NCBI GenBank assembly: GCA_964439625.1
Contig: CAYTPI010000002.1
Span: 124,001-188,000, forward strand
Length of the DNA: 64,000 nucleotides
Origin: CAYTPI01 sp964439625
GTDB taxonomy: Bacteria > Chloroflexota > Anaerolineae > Aggregatilineales > UBA3940
Direction of reading: 5' to 3'
The notes beneath the pieces were generated by a model that was not told where the DNA came from, made no database searches, and saw nothing but the letters and a program-made list of their open reading frames with translations. Below are positions 1 to 8,405 of this stretch, piece by piece (positions within the stretch are counted from its first letter, which is position 1; the number at the start of each line of letters is the position of its first letter). The position numbers were made by a program, and so were the translations under genes.

Positions 1-51
1 GGATGAGGCTCATGCTTTACCCTATAGTCATCGGGGCTTATAGGGAGATTT

Positions 52-897
52 ATGATTCAACACGCAAAACAATTTCTGGAAGTAGAGCGGGACTGCATCG
101 CCTATACCACATTCGGCAATCCAGCAAACCCCGCCCTTATGATGGTACATGGCTGGTTGTCGCATGCAGGCATCTGGCGGCAAACTATTGCGTCATTTCT
201 CCACAATCATTATTGCATTTCCATTGATCTACTCGGTCACGGTCACAGCGACAAACCCCATACTGGTGATTACAGTATTTCCGCTCAGGCACAGCGTGTA
301 CAAGCGGTCGCAGCAGAACTCGGCCTTGAACGCTACACTTTGCTCGGGCATTCGATGGGCGGCATGATCAGCCTCTTCACTACTCTGTCTAGGCCAGAAT
401 CTATTGAGCACCTCATTCTTGTAGCCCCTATTGTTGACGGCAAACTCTCGCCCTATGTGCGTAGTTTTCTCAAACCCGTTTATAAAATCGGGATGAATGC
501 CAAAGTAGTTTGGGATGTATCCCGAGCGTCACTGCTGCGTTTGGATTGGTACCAACGCATCTTTGATGGCCCTTTCTTCTATGATCGTAGTCAATTAACT
601 TCTGACCGCATGGTGGATTGGGAAATGGCCACCATCGAAGGGATCGAGGTAGCCGCTTTCAAAGACTTAGTGGCAATTGAGCAGACAGACTTATCCGAAC
701 AGGTTGGTCAGATTTGCTGCCCAACGCATGTCATCTTTGGGCAATTTGACGAAACCGTTCCAATTGAAAATGGTTATTTTCTGCGTGAGGCTATTGTAGA
801 TAGCGAGCTGATCATTATTCAGGACTGCGGTCATGTCCCAATGGTTGAAAAGCCCATCGAATATCTAGATGCCCTGCGCGATATCTTGCCTCGCTAG
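52..897 (+). CDS. alpha/beta-fold hydrolase
   Basis: A 281-residue cytoplasmic serine hydrolase of the alpha/beta-fold family; the substrate cannot be told from sequence. Visible signs are the oxyanion HG at residues 33-34, the nucleophile elbow GHSMGG with Ser101, a probable acid Asp233 in GQFDETVP, and the catalytic His261 in DCGHVPMVEKP. There is no signal peptide. The ATG at 52 is preceded by an AGGGAG Shine-Dalgarno site at 42-47. The 3' end overlaps the convergent glycosyltransferase gene by 4 bp. The catalytic triad is intact, so it should be active (esterase, lipase, epoxide hydrolase or C-C hydrolase are all possible). Confidence 0.9.
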   Translation: MIQHAKQFLEVERDCIAYTTFGNPANPALMMVHGWLSHAGIWRQTIASFLHNHYCISIDLLGHGHSDKPHTGDYSISAQAQRVQAVAAELGLERYTLLGHSMGGMISLFTTLSRPESIEHLILVAPIVDGKLSPYVRSFLKPVYKIGMNAKVVWDVSRASLLRLDWYQRIFDGPFFYDRSQLTSDRMVDWEMATIEGIEVAAFKDLVAIEQTDLSEQVGQICCPTHVIFGQFDETVPIENGYFLREAIVDSELIIIQDCGHVPMVEKPIEYLDALRDILPR

Positions 898-3689
898 TTA
901 ATGGTGAAATCAAAGGGCAGGATGTAACTATCGCTCTGAGTGTCACTTGTCTGCAACCGCTGACCCGTTTTGGGCAAGTATAAGCCTGTTGTCAATTGAT
1001 ACTGCCCTGCCTTTGCTTGTGTGGGTACGGTAAGCATGAGAGGGTCTTCCTGAATAATCTCGCCCGCTACCCACAGCGATGTCGGATACGATTGCCCATC
1101 TACAATCGGGGTTCGGTCTACCTGAGCGACCAATTGCCCATTGGCATCTAACAGATGAACAAAGACTGTGTAATCCTCCCTGACGGTTGTTTCAGCTTGC
1201 CAAACGGGTTCTACAGGGATGACATCGCCAGCCTCAAGTGTCATTGTCTCCGTCGGATTGACAAACCCAAGCAGGCTGATACGATCGTCAAAGATAACTG
1301 GTTTTTCGAGTAAGGTTGCTGCTGTGGGTACCTCAAACAGACGTGAAACAGCTTGCACATCAATAGTGGCTATCGTTCGAGGGGGACTATCACCTAGTCG
1401 AACCCTAAGCCGCTGCGCACCGGTTTCTGCATCCACTGGAATCTGGAAGCGATAACGATCCGTAATCATCTCACCTTCAGCCCATTGCTCCGCTGGGTAG
1501 GTACCATATACTGGGTTGCGTTCAATAATGATTTGATCTCCCACAAAAATCTGAACTGGTTGTTCAACATTATTTTCGGTCAAACTGAACCAATGTAAGG
1601 CTAAATCCATGCTTTCCCCTTGACGCACCGTGTCTACTGGCAAGTCCCATCCCAGTAAACGAATATCATCCGTGATCGCCGTGGGTTGTTTAAACTGTAT
1701 TGGAACGCTGGCAACATCTGGCGCTGTATTTGGTGTAACAGTCACGCCTACAACCTCAGCAAAAGGGGTAACAGCCCGACCTTGGGCATCTATCGCGGGG
1801 AGGGCAGCGCCACTACTCGCAGAGAAGACACTGATCCGCAGCGTATAGTCGCCTGGAGGGATGCCATCTGGCAGTGGCACGGATAAACGTATCAGTAAAT
1901 GATCATCTACTTGCCAGCGGTCAGAGGGAAAACTGGCGTTTACACCACGCTCCACAGCGCCTGTACCGTTCGTCTTCAACCAACACCAGCCACCCACATC
2001 ACATAGCTGCGCTGTGAATGAGTAATCAGGTTGATCGGCTGTTCCAGTGATACGCCACAATAAATCGACTTCTGCCGCCTCACCAGCCACTGTAGGGTAA
2101 AATTGTACTCCCTCAAGAATAAGTAGATTAGCGATGTTTGCTTCAACATCGGCTTGCAATCCAAGGTCAATGTCCTCTGGCAATTCGTAGATCAGGTAAT
2201 CGACGCCGCCGTCAGGGCCAGTGATTTCTTCAACCAGATAAGGTTGCCACATGTCTTGCCACTGCTTGGGAGGTAAAGCGTTACGAACATAGGCTAGCCT
2301 AACCGATTCAACCTCAGGGAATACAGCCGCTTCTCCCCGAAACATTGAGATTGGCTCAATAGGTCGGCTCAAGTACCGCAGCGTTGGGTGGTCAAGATGT
2401 TCTGTTGCCGCATAGATTGGGAAATCCGATGTACCTGCTGAGAGAGCCTTTCCTAACAGCGCGACGTGCGTATCGTTCTGATAGTAGAGCTCGCTACTGG
2501 CTGCCCATACTGACAGCCGCAGCGCGGTAAATACACCGCCAGCCACTAGAATCAACATAGACACCCACATTGATTGGGCCACATATCGTCGCTTAAAAAC
2601 AAACACAATAGCCACAGCAGGGTAGAGGGCAATCAATGGTAGCAGTCCAACTGCGCGAAGATTGCTGGGTGTAATGCTGCCGACAGCTAATGCAGTCGGC
2701 GCAAGCATAACCACAGGCCACAGCAGCAGCATAATGTCTCTTGCACGTTCATCTGGCTGAGCTTGTTTACGGAAAGCACTTTGAGCAACCAAGCCAAACC
2801 CAATCACACATAGGGTCGCCAGAACGGGGTCAAATAGCGGTGCGAATGGCACATTGAATCGCCAGAGTGGATCACCAGAAAAGAAAAGCATCCGGCTGGC
2901 TAGACGCCAACCTTCGAGTGCAGCCGTGCTAGATGCTGGCCCAACCTGTTCGATTCGAGTGCTGAAGGCTTCTGGCTGCCGGAGAAAATAGAGACCGAGT
3001 GGTGCAAATACACTGATCGCTGTTAAGGAAAATATCCCAGTGCACGCCAAAGCAAGACGCGAAAACCGTTGAGACAGTAACCAAACGACCAGCGCTAATG
3101 CAATCATCAGTGGGAAGAGCCGTGCCGCCAGATATGTGTAGCCAGTTAAGCTGAAGGCTGCTCCAGCTGCCGCCGCATAGCTCAGTGCTGAGCGCTTTTT
3201 ATTTGTTGATAGAGCTGCCCACAATAAACCAACTGTCAAGGCTTGTAACAACGGCTGTGTAATCGCTCTAAAAGCCAGCCTGCTCAAGATACTATGCCAC
3301 AAGGCTACACTGATGACAGCCGCCGTCAAGACCATTAATTCTGAGCGATAGTGTGCTCGACGATACAACCGCCCAACCGCCCAGCCCCCCACGGCAATGG
3401 TCAAGATGCCAGCTAATACAGAGGCATAGCGAAGAACAAATATGCTGCTACCGGCGAAGCGAGTTAATAAAGCTGTTATGTAAAACCATAACACTTCTTT
3501 TCCTGTAAAATCTGGGATAAATACCGGGCGGTACGCATCCCACACAATGTTCTCAATGATGATTGCATTGGCAGCTTCATCAAAGTGCAAGCCGGGCGGA
3601 GCTGCTGTCAAATTACTGACGCGCAGCCAGAAACCGACCAACAATACGGGAATAATCCAACCAAGTATTCGTGTCGTTGAACGTGACAT
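894..3689 (-). CDS. GT-C family (GT39/ArnT-like) membrane glycosyltransferase with C-terminal beta-module tail
   Basis: A 931-residue polytopic membrane protein. Residues 1-400 hold about ten hydrophobic segments. The first extracytoplasmic loop carries the acidic pair Asp37-Glu38 (GLHFDEAAN), placed as in GT-C enzymes of the PMT/ArnT type that transfer sugars from polyprenyl-phosphate donors. Residues 400-520 are a soluble stretch; 538-630, 690-770 and 820-912 look like three copies of one beta-rich module with the pattern W...GE.I...P...G.Y.L..GLY. The same module ends the other GT-C protein at 25713-28049. The acceptor is unknown. The start codon lacks a clear Shine-Dalgarno site and lies shortly after the probable carD terminator. 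Confidence 0.85.
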   Translation of the reverse strand: MSRSTTRILGWIIPVLLVGFWLRVSNLTAAPPGLHFDEAANAIIIENIVWDAYRPVFIPDFTGKEVLWFYITALLTRFAGSSIFVLRYASVLAGILTIAVGGWAVGRLYRRAHYRSELMVLTAAVISVALWHSILSRLAFRAITQPLLQALTVGLLWAALSTNKKRSALSYAAAAGAAFSLTGYTYLAARLFPLMIALALVVWLLSQRFSRLALACTGIFSLTAISVFAPLGLYFLRQPEAFSTRIEQVGPASSTAALEGWRLASRMLFFSGDPLWRFNVPFAPLFDPVLATLCVIGFGLVAQSAFRKQAQPDERARDIMLLLWPVVMLAPTALAVGSITPSNLRAVGLLPLIALYPAVAIVFVFKRRYVAQSMWVSMLILVAGGVFTALRLSVWAASSELYYQNDTHVALLGKALSAGTSDFPIYAATEHLDHPTLRYLSRPIEPISMFRGEAAVFPEVESVRLAYVRNALPPKQWQDMWQPYLVEEITGPDGGVDYLIYELPEDIDLGLQADVEANIANLLILEGVQFYPTVAGEAAEVDLLWRITGTADQPDYSFTAQLCDVGGWCWLKTNGTGAVERGVNASFPSDRWQVDDHLLIRLSVPLPDGIPPGDYTLRISVFSASSGAALPAIDAQGRAVTPFAEVVGVTVTPNTAPDVASVPIQFKQPTAITDDIRLLGWDLPVDTVRQGESMDLALHWFSLTENNVEQPVQIFVGDQIIIERNPVYGTYPAEQWAEGEMITDRYRFQIPVDAETGAQRLRVRLGDSPPRTIATIDVQAVSRLFEVPTAATLLEKPVIFDDRISLLGFVNPTETMTLEAGDVIPVEPVWQAETTVREDYTVFVHLLDANGQLVAQVDRTPIVDGQSYPTSLWVAGEIIQEDPLMLTVPTQAKAGQYQLTTGLYLPKTGQRLQTSDTQSDSYILPFDFTIN

Positions 3690-3702
3690 AAGGCAAAATC
3701 GA

Positions 3703-3727
3703 CGGAGACTCTTGTACAGAGCCTCCG
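3703..3727 (-). terminator. probable intrinsic terminator after carD
   Basis: An imperfect hairpin, CGGAG-A-CTCT / loop TGTAC / AGAG-C-CTCCG, gives 5+4 paired bases with one A.C mismatch. On the minus strand it is followed within four bases by TTTT. It lies between the carD stop and the glycosyltransferase start, so it probably separates the two transcripts. The short T run keeps confidence moderate. Confidence 0.45.
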
Positions 3728-3764
3728 AGTAAGTTTTAGTGATTAACTGTAACGGCGAATGAAG

Positions 3765-4268
3765 CTAACTGCTGGATGCTTCAACCTCGCGCGAGTCAAT
3801 GTTATTTGAAATAAGGGTATCGAGGCGCTGCTGGGCAGACTCAAAGTCTAGGTTTGGCTTAACGGCCATGATGCTAACGAGGAATGATTTTGCACGGCTC
3901 ATGAGACGAAGGTCGCCTGTTGACAGACGAGAGCAATGATTACGCCATGCAAGATCTCGAAGAGCTTGGGCCACCTGAGCAGCATTACCGCTGCTAATCA
4001 AGTTATTCATCCGAGCTTGGCGCTGACGGAAATTATCGTTGAGTTCCTCCGGCTGGTCGCTCAGCACTTCAACAATGATCTCGAATTCATCCGAAACAGG
4101 CTGAATCCCTGCTTCTTCAGCTTGGTCAATTGGAACCATGAGGGTGCCACCAGATATCAGTTCAATGTTGTAATACTTGCGAGTTGCATCACCAATGGTC
4201 ATCTCTTTGATTTCATTGATGATTCCTGCACCGCGGCTTGGGTGCACAATGGCATCGCCTTTTTTCAT
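3765..4268 (-). CDS. carD: CarD family transcriptional regulator
   Basis: A 167-residue protein of the CarD/CdnL family, which binds RNA polymerase beta through an N-terminal Tudor-like domain and stabilises open promoter complexes. The N-terminus KKGDAIVHPSRGAG followed by YYNIEL and GGTLMVPIDQAEEAGI is the classic CarD RNAP-interaction domain (about residues 1-60). The rest is a helical DNA-contacting domain. The ATG at 4268 is chosen because AAAGGG at 4278-4283 sits 9 nt upstream; an in-frame TTG at 4274 would leave only 3 nt. The gene is followed by a probable terminator, and its far side is a 369-bp gap shared with divergent ruvB. Confidence 0.93.
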   Translation of the reverse strand: MKKGDAIVHPSRGAGIINEIKEMTIGDATRKYYNIELISGGTLMVPIDQAEEAGIQPVSDEFEIIVEVLSDQPEELNDNFRQRQARMNNLISSGNAAQVAQALRDLAWRNHCSRLSTGDLRLMSRAKSFLVSIMAVKPNLDFESAQQRLDTLISNNIDSREVEASSS

Positions 4269-4637
4269 AATCAATTGCCCTTTCGACTAACCTGACTTAC
4301 GTAATAAACCATTTGGAGCCAATAATATAACCCGCCTATTTAGCCGGGTATGTGGCGCAATGTCTCTACTCAAATTTTTGGGTTGGAGACGAATACCAGC
4401 ATTTAACAGGTTTTTGCACCAACCATGTTTAAGTCTGTGCTACAATGTCAATTTACGCAAAAACACCTATTAATCTATAGATACACGTCTGACCTTAGGT
4501 TTACGTAACCACTAATATTCATTTAGCAGTCTGTCTATCAGACAACGAAGCCAGATTCTTTGCGATATAATGAAAACATAAAGCTAAGAAGACATGTTCA
4601 TTTTCCTACAAGCAAATCAGCGTAAAGAAGTCAAATA
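4269..4637. other. divergent carD-ruvB intergenic region
   Basis: A 369-bp AT-rich gap without a credible gene, which must hold both divergent promoters. The one strong motif is a perfect TATAAT at 4566-4571 pointing toward ruvB; no good -35 lies 16-18 bp upstream. Small inverted repeats occur at about 4333-4352 (ACCCG...CGGGT) and 4528-4540 (TGTCT-ATC-AGACA). No tRNA or known riboswitch fold is apparent. Confidence 0.5.
4566..4571 (+). promoter_or_regulatory. -10 element for the ruvB operon
   Basis: A perfect TATAAT about 66 nt upstream of the ruvB ATG. The -35 side is not recognisable at the usual spacing, so the promoter may be weak or factor-dependent, for instance helped by CarD encoded next door (inference). 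Confidence 0.4.
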
Positions 4638-5675
4638 ATGGCGGAAAACGACCGCATTGTCTCCGGGCAGCGTAAGTCGGAAGATATTTCACCGAAAAGT
4701 GTAGATGCTGCTCTTCGTCCAAGGAGCCTCGATGATATTTACGGGCAGGAGGTCCTGGTCGAAAATCTACGCATTCTGGTTGAAGCCGCAACATCCCGTG
4801 GTGAGGCACTCGACCATACACTTTTTTATGGGCCACCCGGCCTTGGCAAAACATCACTCAGCCATGTAATGGCCTATGAAATGGGGGTCAATATACGTGT
4901 TACGGCTGGCCCGGTGATCGAACGTGCTGGCGACCTTGCCGCCATTCTCACTAACTTACGCAAAGGGGATATCCTCTTCATTGATGAAGTTCACCGTCTT
5001 GGGCGAGCCGTTGAGGAAGTACTATACCCAGCGATGGAAGACTTCGCGCTGGATATCGTCGTTGGTAAAGGCCCCAGTGCTCGCAACGTTCGTTTGAAGC
5101 TGCCCCGGTTCACTGTAATTGGTGCCACCACCCGTCTTGCTTTGATGACAGCGCCCCTACGTGCACGCTTTGGTGCTATCTTTCGGATGGATTTCTACAG
5201 TGAAGATGCCTTGCGCCACATTATCAAGCGGGCGGCGGGTATGCTCGAAGTGCCAATCGAAACACAGGGAGCCATTGAGATTGCTCGTCGTGCACGCGGC
5301 ACACCGCGTGTTGCGCTTCGCTTATTGCGACGAGTGCGTGACTACGCACAAGTTCGAGCAGATGGCGTCATCACAGCAAGTGTCGCTGACGAAGCGCTAG
5401 ATTTACTATCAATTGATGCGCTCGGCTTAGACGACATTGATCGTCGTGTAATGCAAACCATCATCGAAACGTTTAACGGCGGCCCAGTCGGCCTCGAGAC
5501 AATCGCAGCGTCAATTAGTGAAGAAGCCGATACTATTATGGATGTCTACGAACCATATCTGCTTCAGCTTGGCTTCCTTGAGCGTACATCCCGCGGGCGT
5601 ACAGCGACCAAGTCAGCCTATGAGCACCTTGGTTATGATTACAACCCCGGTAGTGATCAATTATCGATGTTTTAG
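4638..5675 (+). CDS. ruvB: Holliday junction branch migration DNA helicase RuvB
   Basis: A 345-residue AAA+ motor of the RuvABC Holliday-junction machine. The Walker A motif GPPGLGKTS is at residues 65-73, Walker B FIDEVH at 114-119, sensor GATTR at 162-166, and the PLRARFG stretch with arginine-finger candidates at 173-179. The C-terminal winged-helix DNA-binding domain includes the family pattern GPVGLETIA and ends YNPG. Length is normal. It is the first gene of a tight plus-strand group with a DUF2905 gene and queA; ruvA and ruvC are not in the window. The Shine-Dalgarno site is weak (AAGAAG). Confidence 0.97.
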   Translation: MAENDRIVSGQRKSEDISPKSVDAALRPRSLDDIYGQEVLVENLRILVEAATSRGEALDHTLFYGPPGLGKTSLSHVMAYEMGVNIRVTAGPVIERAGDLAAILTNLRKGDILFIDEVHRLGRAVEEVLYPAMEDFALDIVVGKGPSARNVRLKLPRFTVIGATTRLALMTAPLRARFGAIFRMDFYSEDALRHIIKRAAGMLEVPIETQGAIEIARRARGTPRVALRLLRRVRDYAQVRADGVITASVADEALDLLSIDALGLDDIDRRVMQTIIETFNGGPVGLETIAASISEEADTIMDVYEPYLLQLGFLERTSRGRTATKSAYEHLGYDYNPGSDQLSMF

Positions 5676-5690
5676 AGGAGCTACAGTGAC

Positions 5691-5936
5691 ATGCAAGTTG
5701 AGTCAGTTGGGCGTCTCTTAATTGGCCTAGGGGTTGGCATTGCCGTACTTGGTGGTCTGGTTCTGTTATTTGGACGTACACCAATTTTTCAACAGTTTGG
5801 CAGCCTCCCGGGTGATATCCGCTTTGAAAGTGCTGATGGTCGCTTCTCGTGCTTCGCACCAATTGTCAGTATGATCTTGCTAAGTGTCATTCTCACAGTT
5901 GTCTTGAATGTTGTACTAAGGCTGATTAATCGATGA
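5691..5936 (+). CDS. DUF2905 family small membrane protein
   Basis: An 81-residue protein with two hydrophobic helices (about residues 8-28 and 57-78) joined by a loop carrying FGRTPIFQQFGSLPGDIR. The LPGDIR turn and the GRLL start are the hallmarks of DUF2905. Its function is unknown. It sits 15 bp after ruvB and its TGA overlaps the queA ATG, an arrangement seen in other bacteria, so it is probably translated with both. A GAGGAG-like site lies just before the ATG. Confidence 0.85.
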   Translation: MQVESVGRLLIGLGVGIAVLGGLVLLFGRTPIFQQFGSLPGDIRFESADGRFSCFAPIVSMILLSVILTVVLNVVLRLINR

Positions 5937-7000
5937 AACTATCAGACTTTGACTACCAACTTGACCCCGCTCACATCGCGCAGACTCCCGCAGAACCACG
6001 CGACTCGTCACGTTTACTAATCCACAATCGAGCCAGTGGTGAGGTCACTCATCGTATCTTCTCGCAAATAGGTGAGTTTTTATCCGCGGGCGATGTACTT
6101 GTGTTTAACCAAACGCGCGTCATTCCCGCACGTCTGTATGGCGAAAAAGCAGAGACAGGCGGCAAAGTTGAGTTGTTATTACTTAAGCAAATCGAGCCGC
6201 AGGTATGGCGCGGGATGGTCGGCGGCAAGGGTGTGCGTGCAGGTACCCAATTAGTATTTACCGATGATGTGGTTACGATAACGGCAACGGTCATCCGAGA
6301 GGGAGAACATGCTGTCCGCACCCTCAAATTTGACGAGCCGCTGACACCTCATCTTGAAAAACTCGGAAATGTTCCACTACCTCCGTACATCACCACCCCT
6401 TTAAACAACCCAGAGCGCTATCAAACTGTTTATGCTCGGCATGCGGGTTCTGCTGCAGCCCCGACAGCCGGGCTGCACTTTACGCCTGATCTACTCATTT
6501 CGCTGAAGCAGCAGGGGATTTTATTCGCTTATTGCACATTACACGTGGGGTTAGACACGTTTCAACCTGTTCAGGCAGAGGATATCAGTGAACACAAAAT
6601 GCACTCCGAGGAGGTTGTACTGACTGGCGATGATGCGAGAATTATCAATGAGGTCAAACTGGCTGGTGGTCGGATCATTGCGGTAGGCACAACCAGCGTT
6701 CGCGTGTTAGAAACTGCTGCTATGCGCGCAGCGGGCCTTGGCGACCCATACGACGCAGCTGCTATGTGCCCGTGGAAACCTGTACAGGCTATCCAGGAAA
6801 ATACAGATATTTTCATCCGACCAGGTTTTACATTTCGCGCCGTCGATGGCCTCATTACCAACTTCCACCTGCCAAAGTCAACGCTGCTTATGCTTGTAAG
6901 CGCCTTTACTGAACGTAAGCAAATGCTAAACACGTATCATATCGCCCAAGCTGAAGGCTATCGCTTCTACTCCTTTGGCGATGCAATGTTGATTATCTAG
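5933..7000 (+). CDS. queA: S-adenosylmethionine:tRNA ribosyltransferase-isomerase QueA
   Basis: A 355-residue enzyme that transfers and isomerises the ribosyl part of SAM onto 7-aminomethyl-7-deazaguanine in tRNA, giving epoxyqueuosine. Recognised from DFDYQLDPAHIAQTPAEPRDSSRLL at the N-terminus (cited in part: IAQTPAEPRD), FNQTRVIPARL, HAGSAAAPTAGLHFT and FHLPKSTLLMLVSAF. Length is normal. It starts in a 4-bp ATGA overlap with the DUF2905 gene. The rest of the queuosine pathway is not in the window. Confidence 0.96.
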   Translation: MKLSDFDYQLDPAHIAQTPAEPRDSSRLLIHNRASGEVTHRIFSQIGEFLSAGDVLVFNQTRVIPARLYGEKAETGGKVELLLLKQIEPQVWRGMVGGKGVRAGTQLVFTDDVVTITATVIREGEHAVRTLKFDEPLTPHLEKLGNVPLPPYITTPLNNPERYQTVYARHAGSAAAPTAGLHFTPDLLISLKQQGILFAYCTLHVGLDTFQPVQAEDISEHKMHSEEVVLTGDDARIINEVKLAGGRIIAVGTTSVRVLETAAMRAAGLGDPYDAAAMCPWKPVQAIQENTDIFIRPGFTFRAVDGLITNFHLPKSTLLMLVSAFTERKQMLNTYHIAQAEGYRFYSFGDAMLII

Positions 7001-7008
7001 GAAAGATC

Positions 7009-7491
7009 ATGGTTTTACGGGAAGATATTCTGACGCTGCGGGCAATTGAGCAGGATGATGTCCCAGCCCTTCAACGAAACTGCTGGCCGGAGCGCACCCA
7101 CGATGAAATCCGCATTCGCATGGCGCACACCATATCACCCGGGCAGCAACGTAGAGCCTATGGTATTGTGGCCCTGCTAGATAATGAGCCTGTGGGATAC
7201 GGTCAGCTTAGCCGCATCGGTCGCCGCTTGGAGATTTGCAACCTGATCGTCAGCGAACGGCACCGTAGCAGAGGTATTGGGACAGCCATTATTCTTCACC
7301 TATTAGGTATAGCTCGTGCGGAAGAAGTCAATGAGGTTGAAATAGGCGTCGCCAAAAACAACGCTCGCGCCTTAGAGCTCTATCAACGGCTGGGTTTTGA
7401 ACACATCCGCGAAACTAAGATGTACCTAGGCCAAGTTGAACCGCAGACAGTTTATTATCTCTCCATCCCACTACTAACTGAGTCTAAGTGA
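7009..7491 (+). CDS. GNAT family N-acetyltransferase
   Basis: A 160-residue single-domain GNAT protein. The acetyl-CoA pyrophosphate loop is HRSRGIGTAI (consensus Q/R-x-x-G-x-G/A), preceded by the beta4 strand LEICNLIVSE and followed by NNARALELYQRLGFEHI, the usual motif-B region. The substrate is unknown; it is not obviously RimI. An AGGAAAG Shine-Dalgarno site precedes the ATG, and the end overlaps the dprA GTG start by 4 bp (GTGA), indicating translational coupling. Confidence 0.88.
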   Translation: MVLREDILTLRAIEQDDVPALQRNCWPERTHDEIRIRMAHTISPGQQRRAYGIVALLDNEPVGYGQLSRIGRRLEICNLIVSERHRSRGIGTAIILHLLGIARAEEVNEVEIGVAKNNARALELYQRLGFEHIRETKMYLGQVEPQTVYYLSIPLLTESK

Positions 7492-8366
7492 GTGACAAAA
7501 CCCATGACTATTGGGTGGCGTTGGCGTCAGCTGGGCGCATTGGCAGGAAGACTGCTACGCGTCTATTAGAGGCTTTTGGTTCACTTGAACGCATCTTTGC
7601 AGCCAACACCGCTGAACTAATTAAGGTGCCTTCTGTCGGACGGAGGACTGCTGCAAACATCAAGGCGATTGACCTTGCCGCAACTAAAACCCTGATTGAT
7701 TATTGCACTCAATCGAATATATCAATCCTCACACCAGCGTCCCCTAATTTCCCATCGCAGTTGGCTCAACTTGCAGACTCGCCCATCATCCTATTCTGTC
7801 GTGGCGATGAAAGCCATCTTGCTTATCCATCTGTTGCCATTGTCGGAACGCGTTCACCCACCACTGATCGTGTTGCGCTGGCTGTCCAACTTGGAGAGGA
7901 ATTATCAAAACGCGGCTGGGTCATCGTCAGCGGGCTGGCCTTAGGTATTGATACCGCTGCCCATGTTGGCGCACTACGAGCGAGTGCAGCAACAATTGCT
8001 GTACTCGGTGGTGGCCTCAACAAACTCTATCCCCTAGAAAACAAACAGCTAGCACATCAAATTGAGGCAACTGGTGTCATTATCAGTGAATATGCACCGG
8101 ACACCAATGTATCTCCGAGTGGGTTGCGGGCGCGCAATCGCATCACCAGTGGTTTGGCTCAAGCTGTGATTGTCGTTGAGGCCCAAAAAGATAGCGGTAG
8201 TCTGGCAACAGCTCGCCTAGCACAAAAACAGGGGCGTAGGGTATTTGCAATCGATGGGGCTGATGCAGGCTGCCAACATCTTATAGCTAATGGGGCGATA
8301 CCGCTGCGACCACCAGTGGATTGGCATCAGCTGGAACGAAAACTTACCAATCTAAAAGAAGGCTGA
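7488..8366 (+). CDS. dprA: DNA-processing protein DprA (Smf)
   Basis: A 292-residue DprA protein that protects incoming single-stranded DNA and loads RecA during natural transformation. Residues about 1-70 form a helix-hairpin-helix region (GRIGRKTATRLLEAFG, VPSVGRRTAANI). The Rossmann-like DprA core carries VGTRSPT, VSGLALGIDTAAH, VLGGGLNKLYP and GSLATARLAQKQGR. It is short at the C-terminus and seems to lack the winged-helix tail of longer homologs. It starts with GTG inside the GNAT stop. Its stop codon lies in a hairpin shared with convergent secA. Confidence 0.93.
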   Translation: MSDKTHDYWVALASAGRIGRKTATRLLEAFGSLERIFAANTAELIKVPSVGRRTAANIKAIDLAATKTLIDYCTQSNISILTPASPNFPSQLAQLADSPIILFCRGDESHLAYPSVAIVGTRSPTTDRVALAVQLGEELSKRGWVIVSGLALGIDTAAHVGALRASAATIAVLGGGLNKLYPLENKQLAHQIEATGVIISEYAPDTNVSPSGLRARNRITSGLAQAVIVVEAQKDSGSLATARLAQKQGRRVFAIDGADAGCQHLIANGAIPLRPPVDWHQLERKLTNLKEG

Positions 8367-8391
8367 GTAATTACCCAGCAATTACCCAGCC
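8361..8391. terminator. probable bidirectional terminator between dprA and secA
   Basis: The hairpin is GGCTG-A-GTAATT / loop ACCCAGC / AATTAC-C-CAGCC, 5+6 paired bases with one mismatch. It includes the dprA TGA and lies 15 bp beyond the secA stop. The downstream T runs are poor on both strands, so it may be Rho-assisted. Confidence 0.4.
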
Positions 8392-8405
8392 CCTTTGCCT
8401 GTTAT

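Noticed and set aside
3936..4295. 119-codon plus-strand reading frame over carD
   Set aside because: It is antisense to a clear CarD gene and its protein has no plausible domain; a shadow frame.
4430..4445. Shared 'GTCTGTGCTA' word between 4434 and 15847 as a regulatory motif
   Set aside because: Ten bases in two intergenic regions of opposite context is within chance expectation for 64 kb.
8367..8391. Tandem AATTACCCAGC repeat as a possible CRISPR or satellite
   Set aside because: Only two units, one of which forms the right arm of the terminator-like hairpin; no spacer structure.
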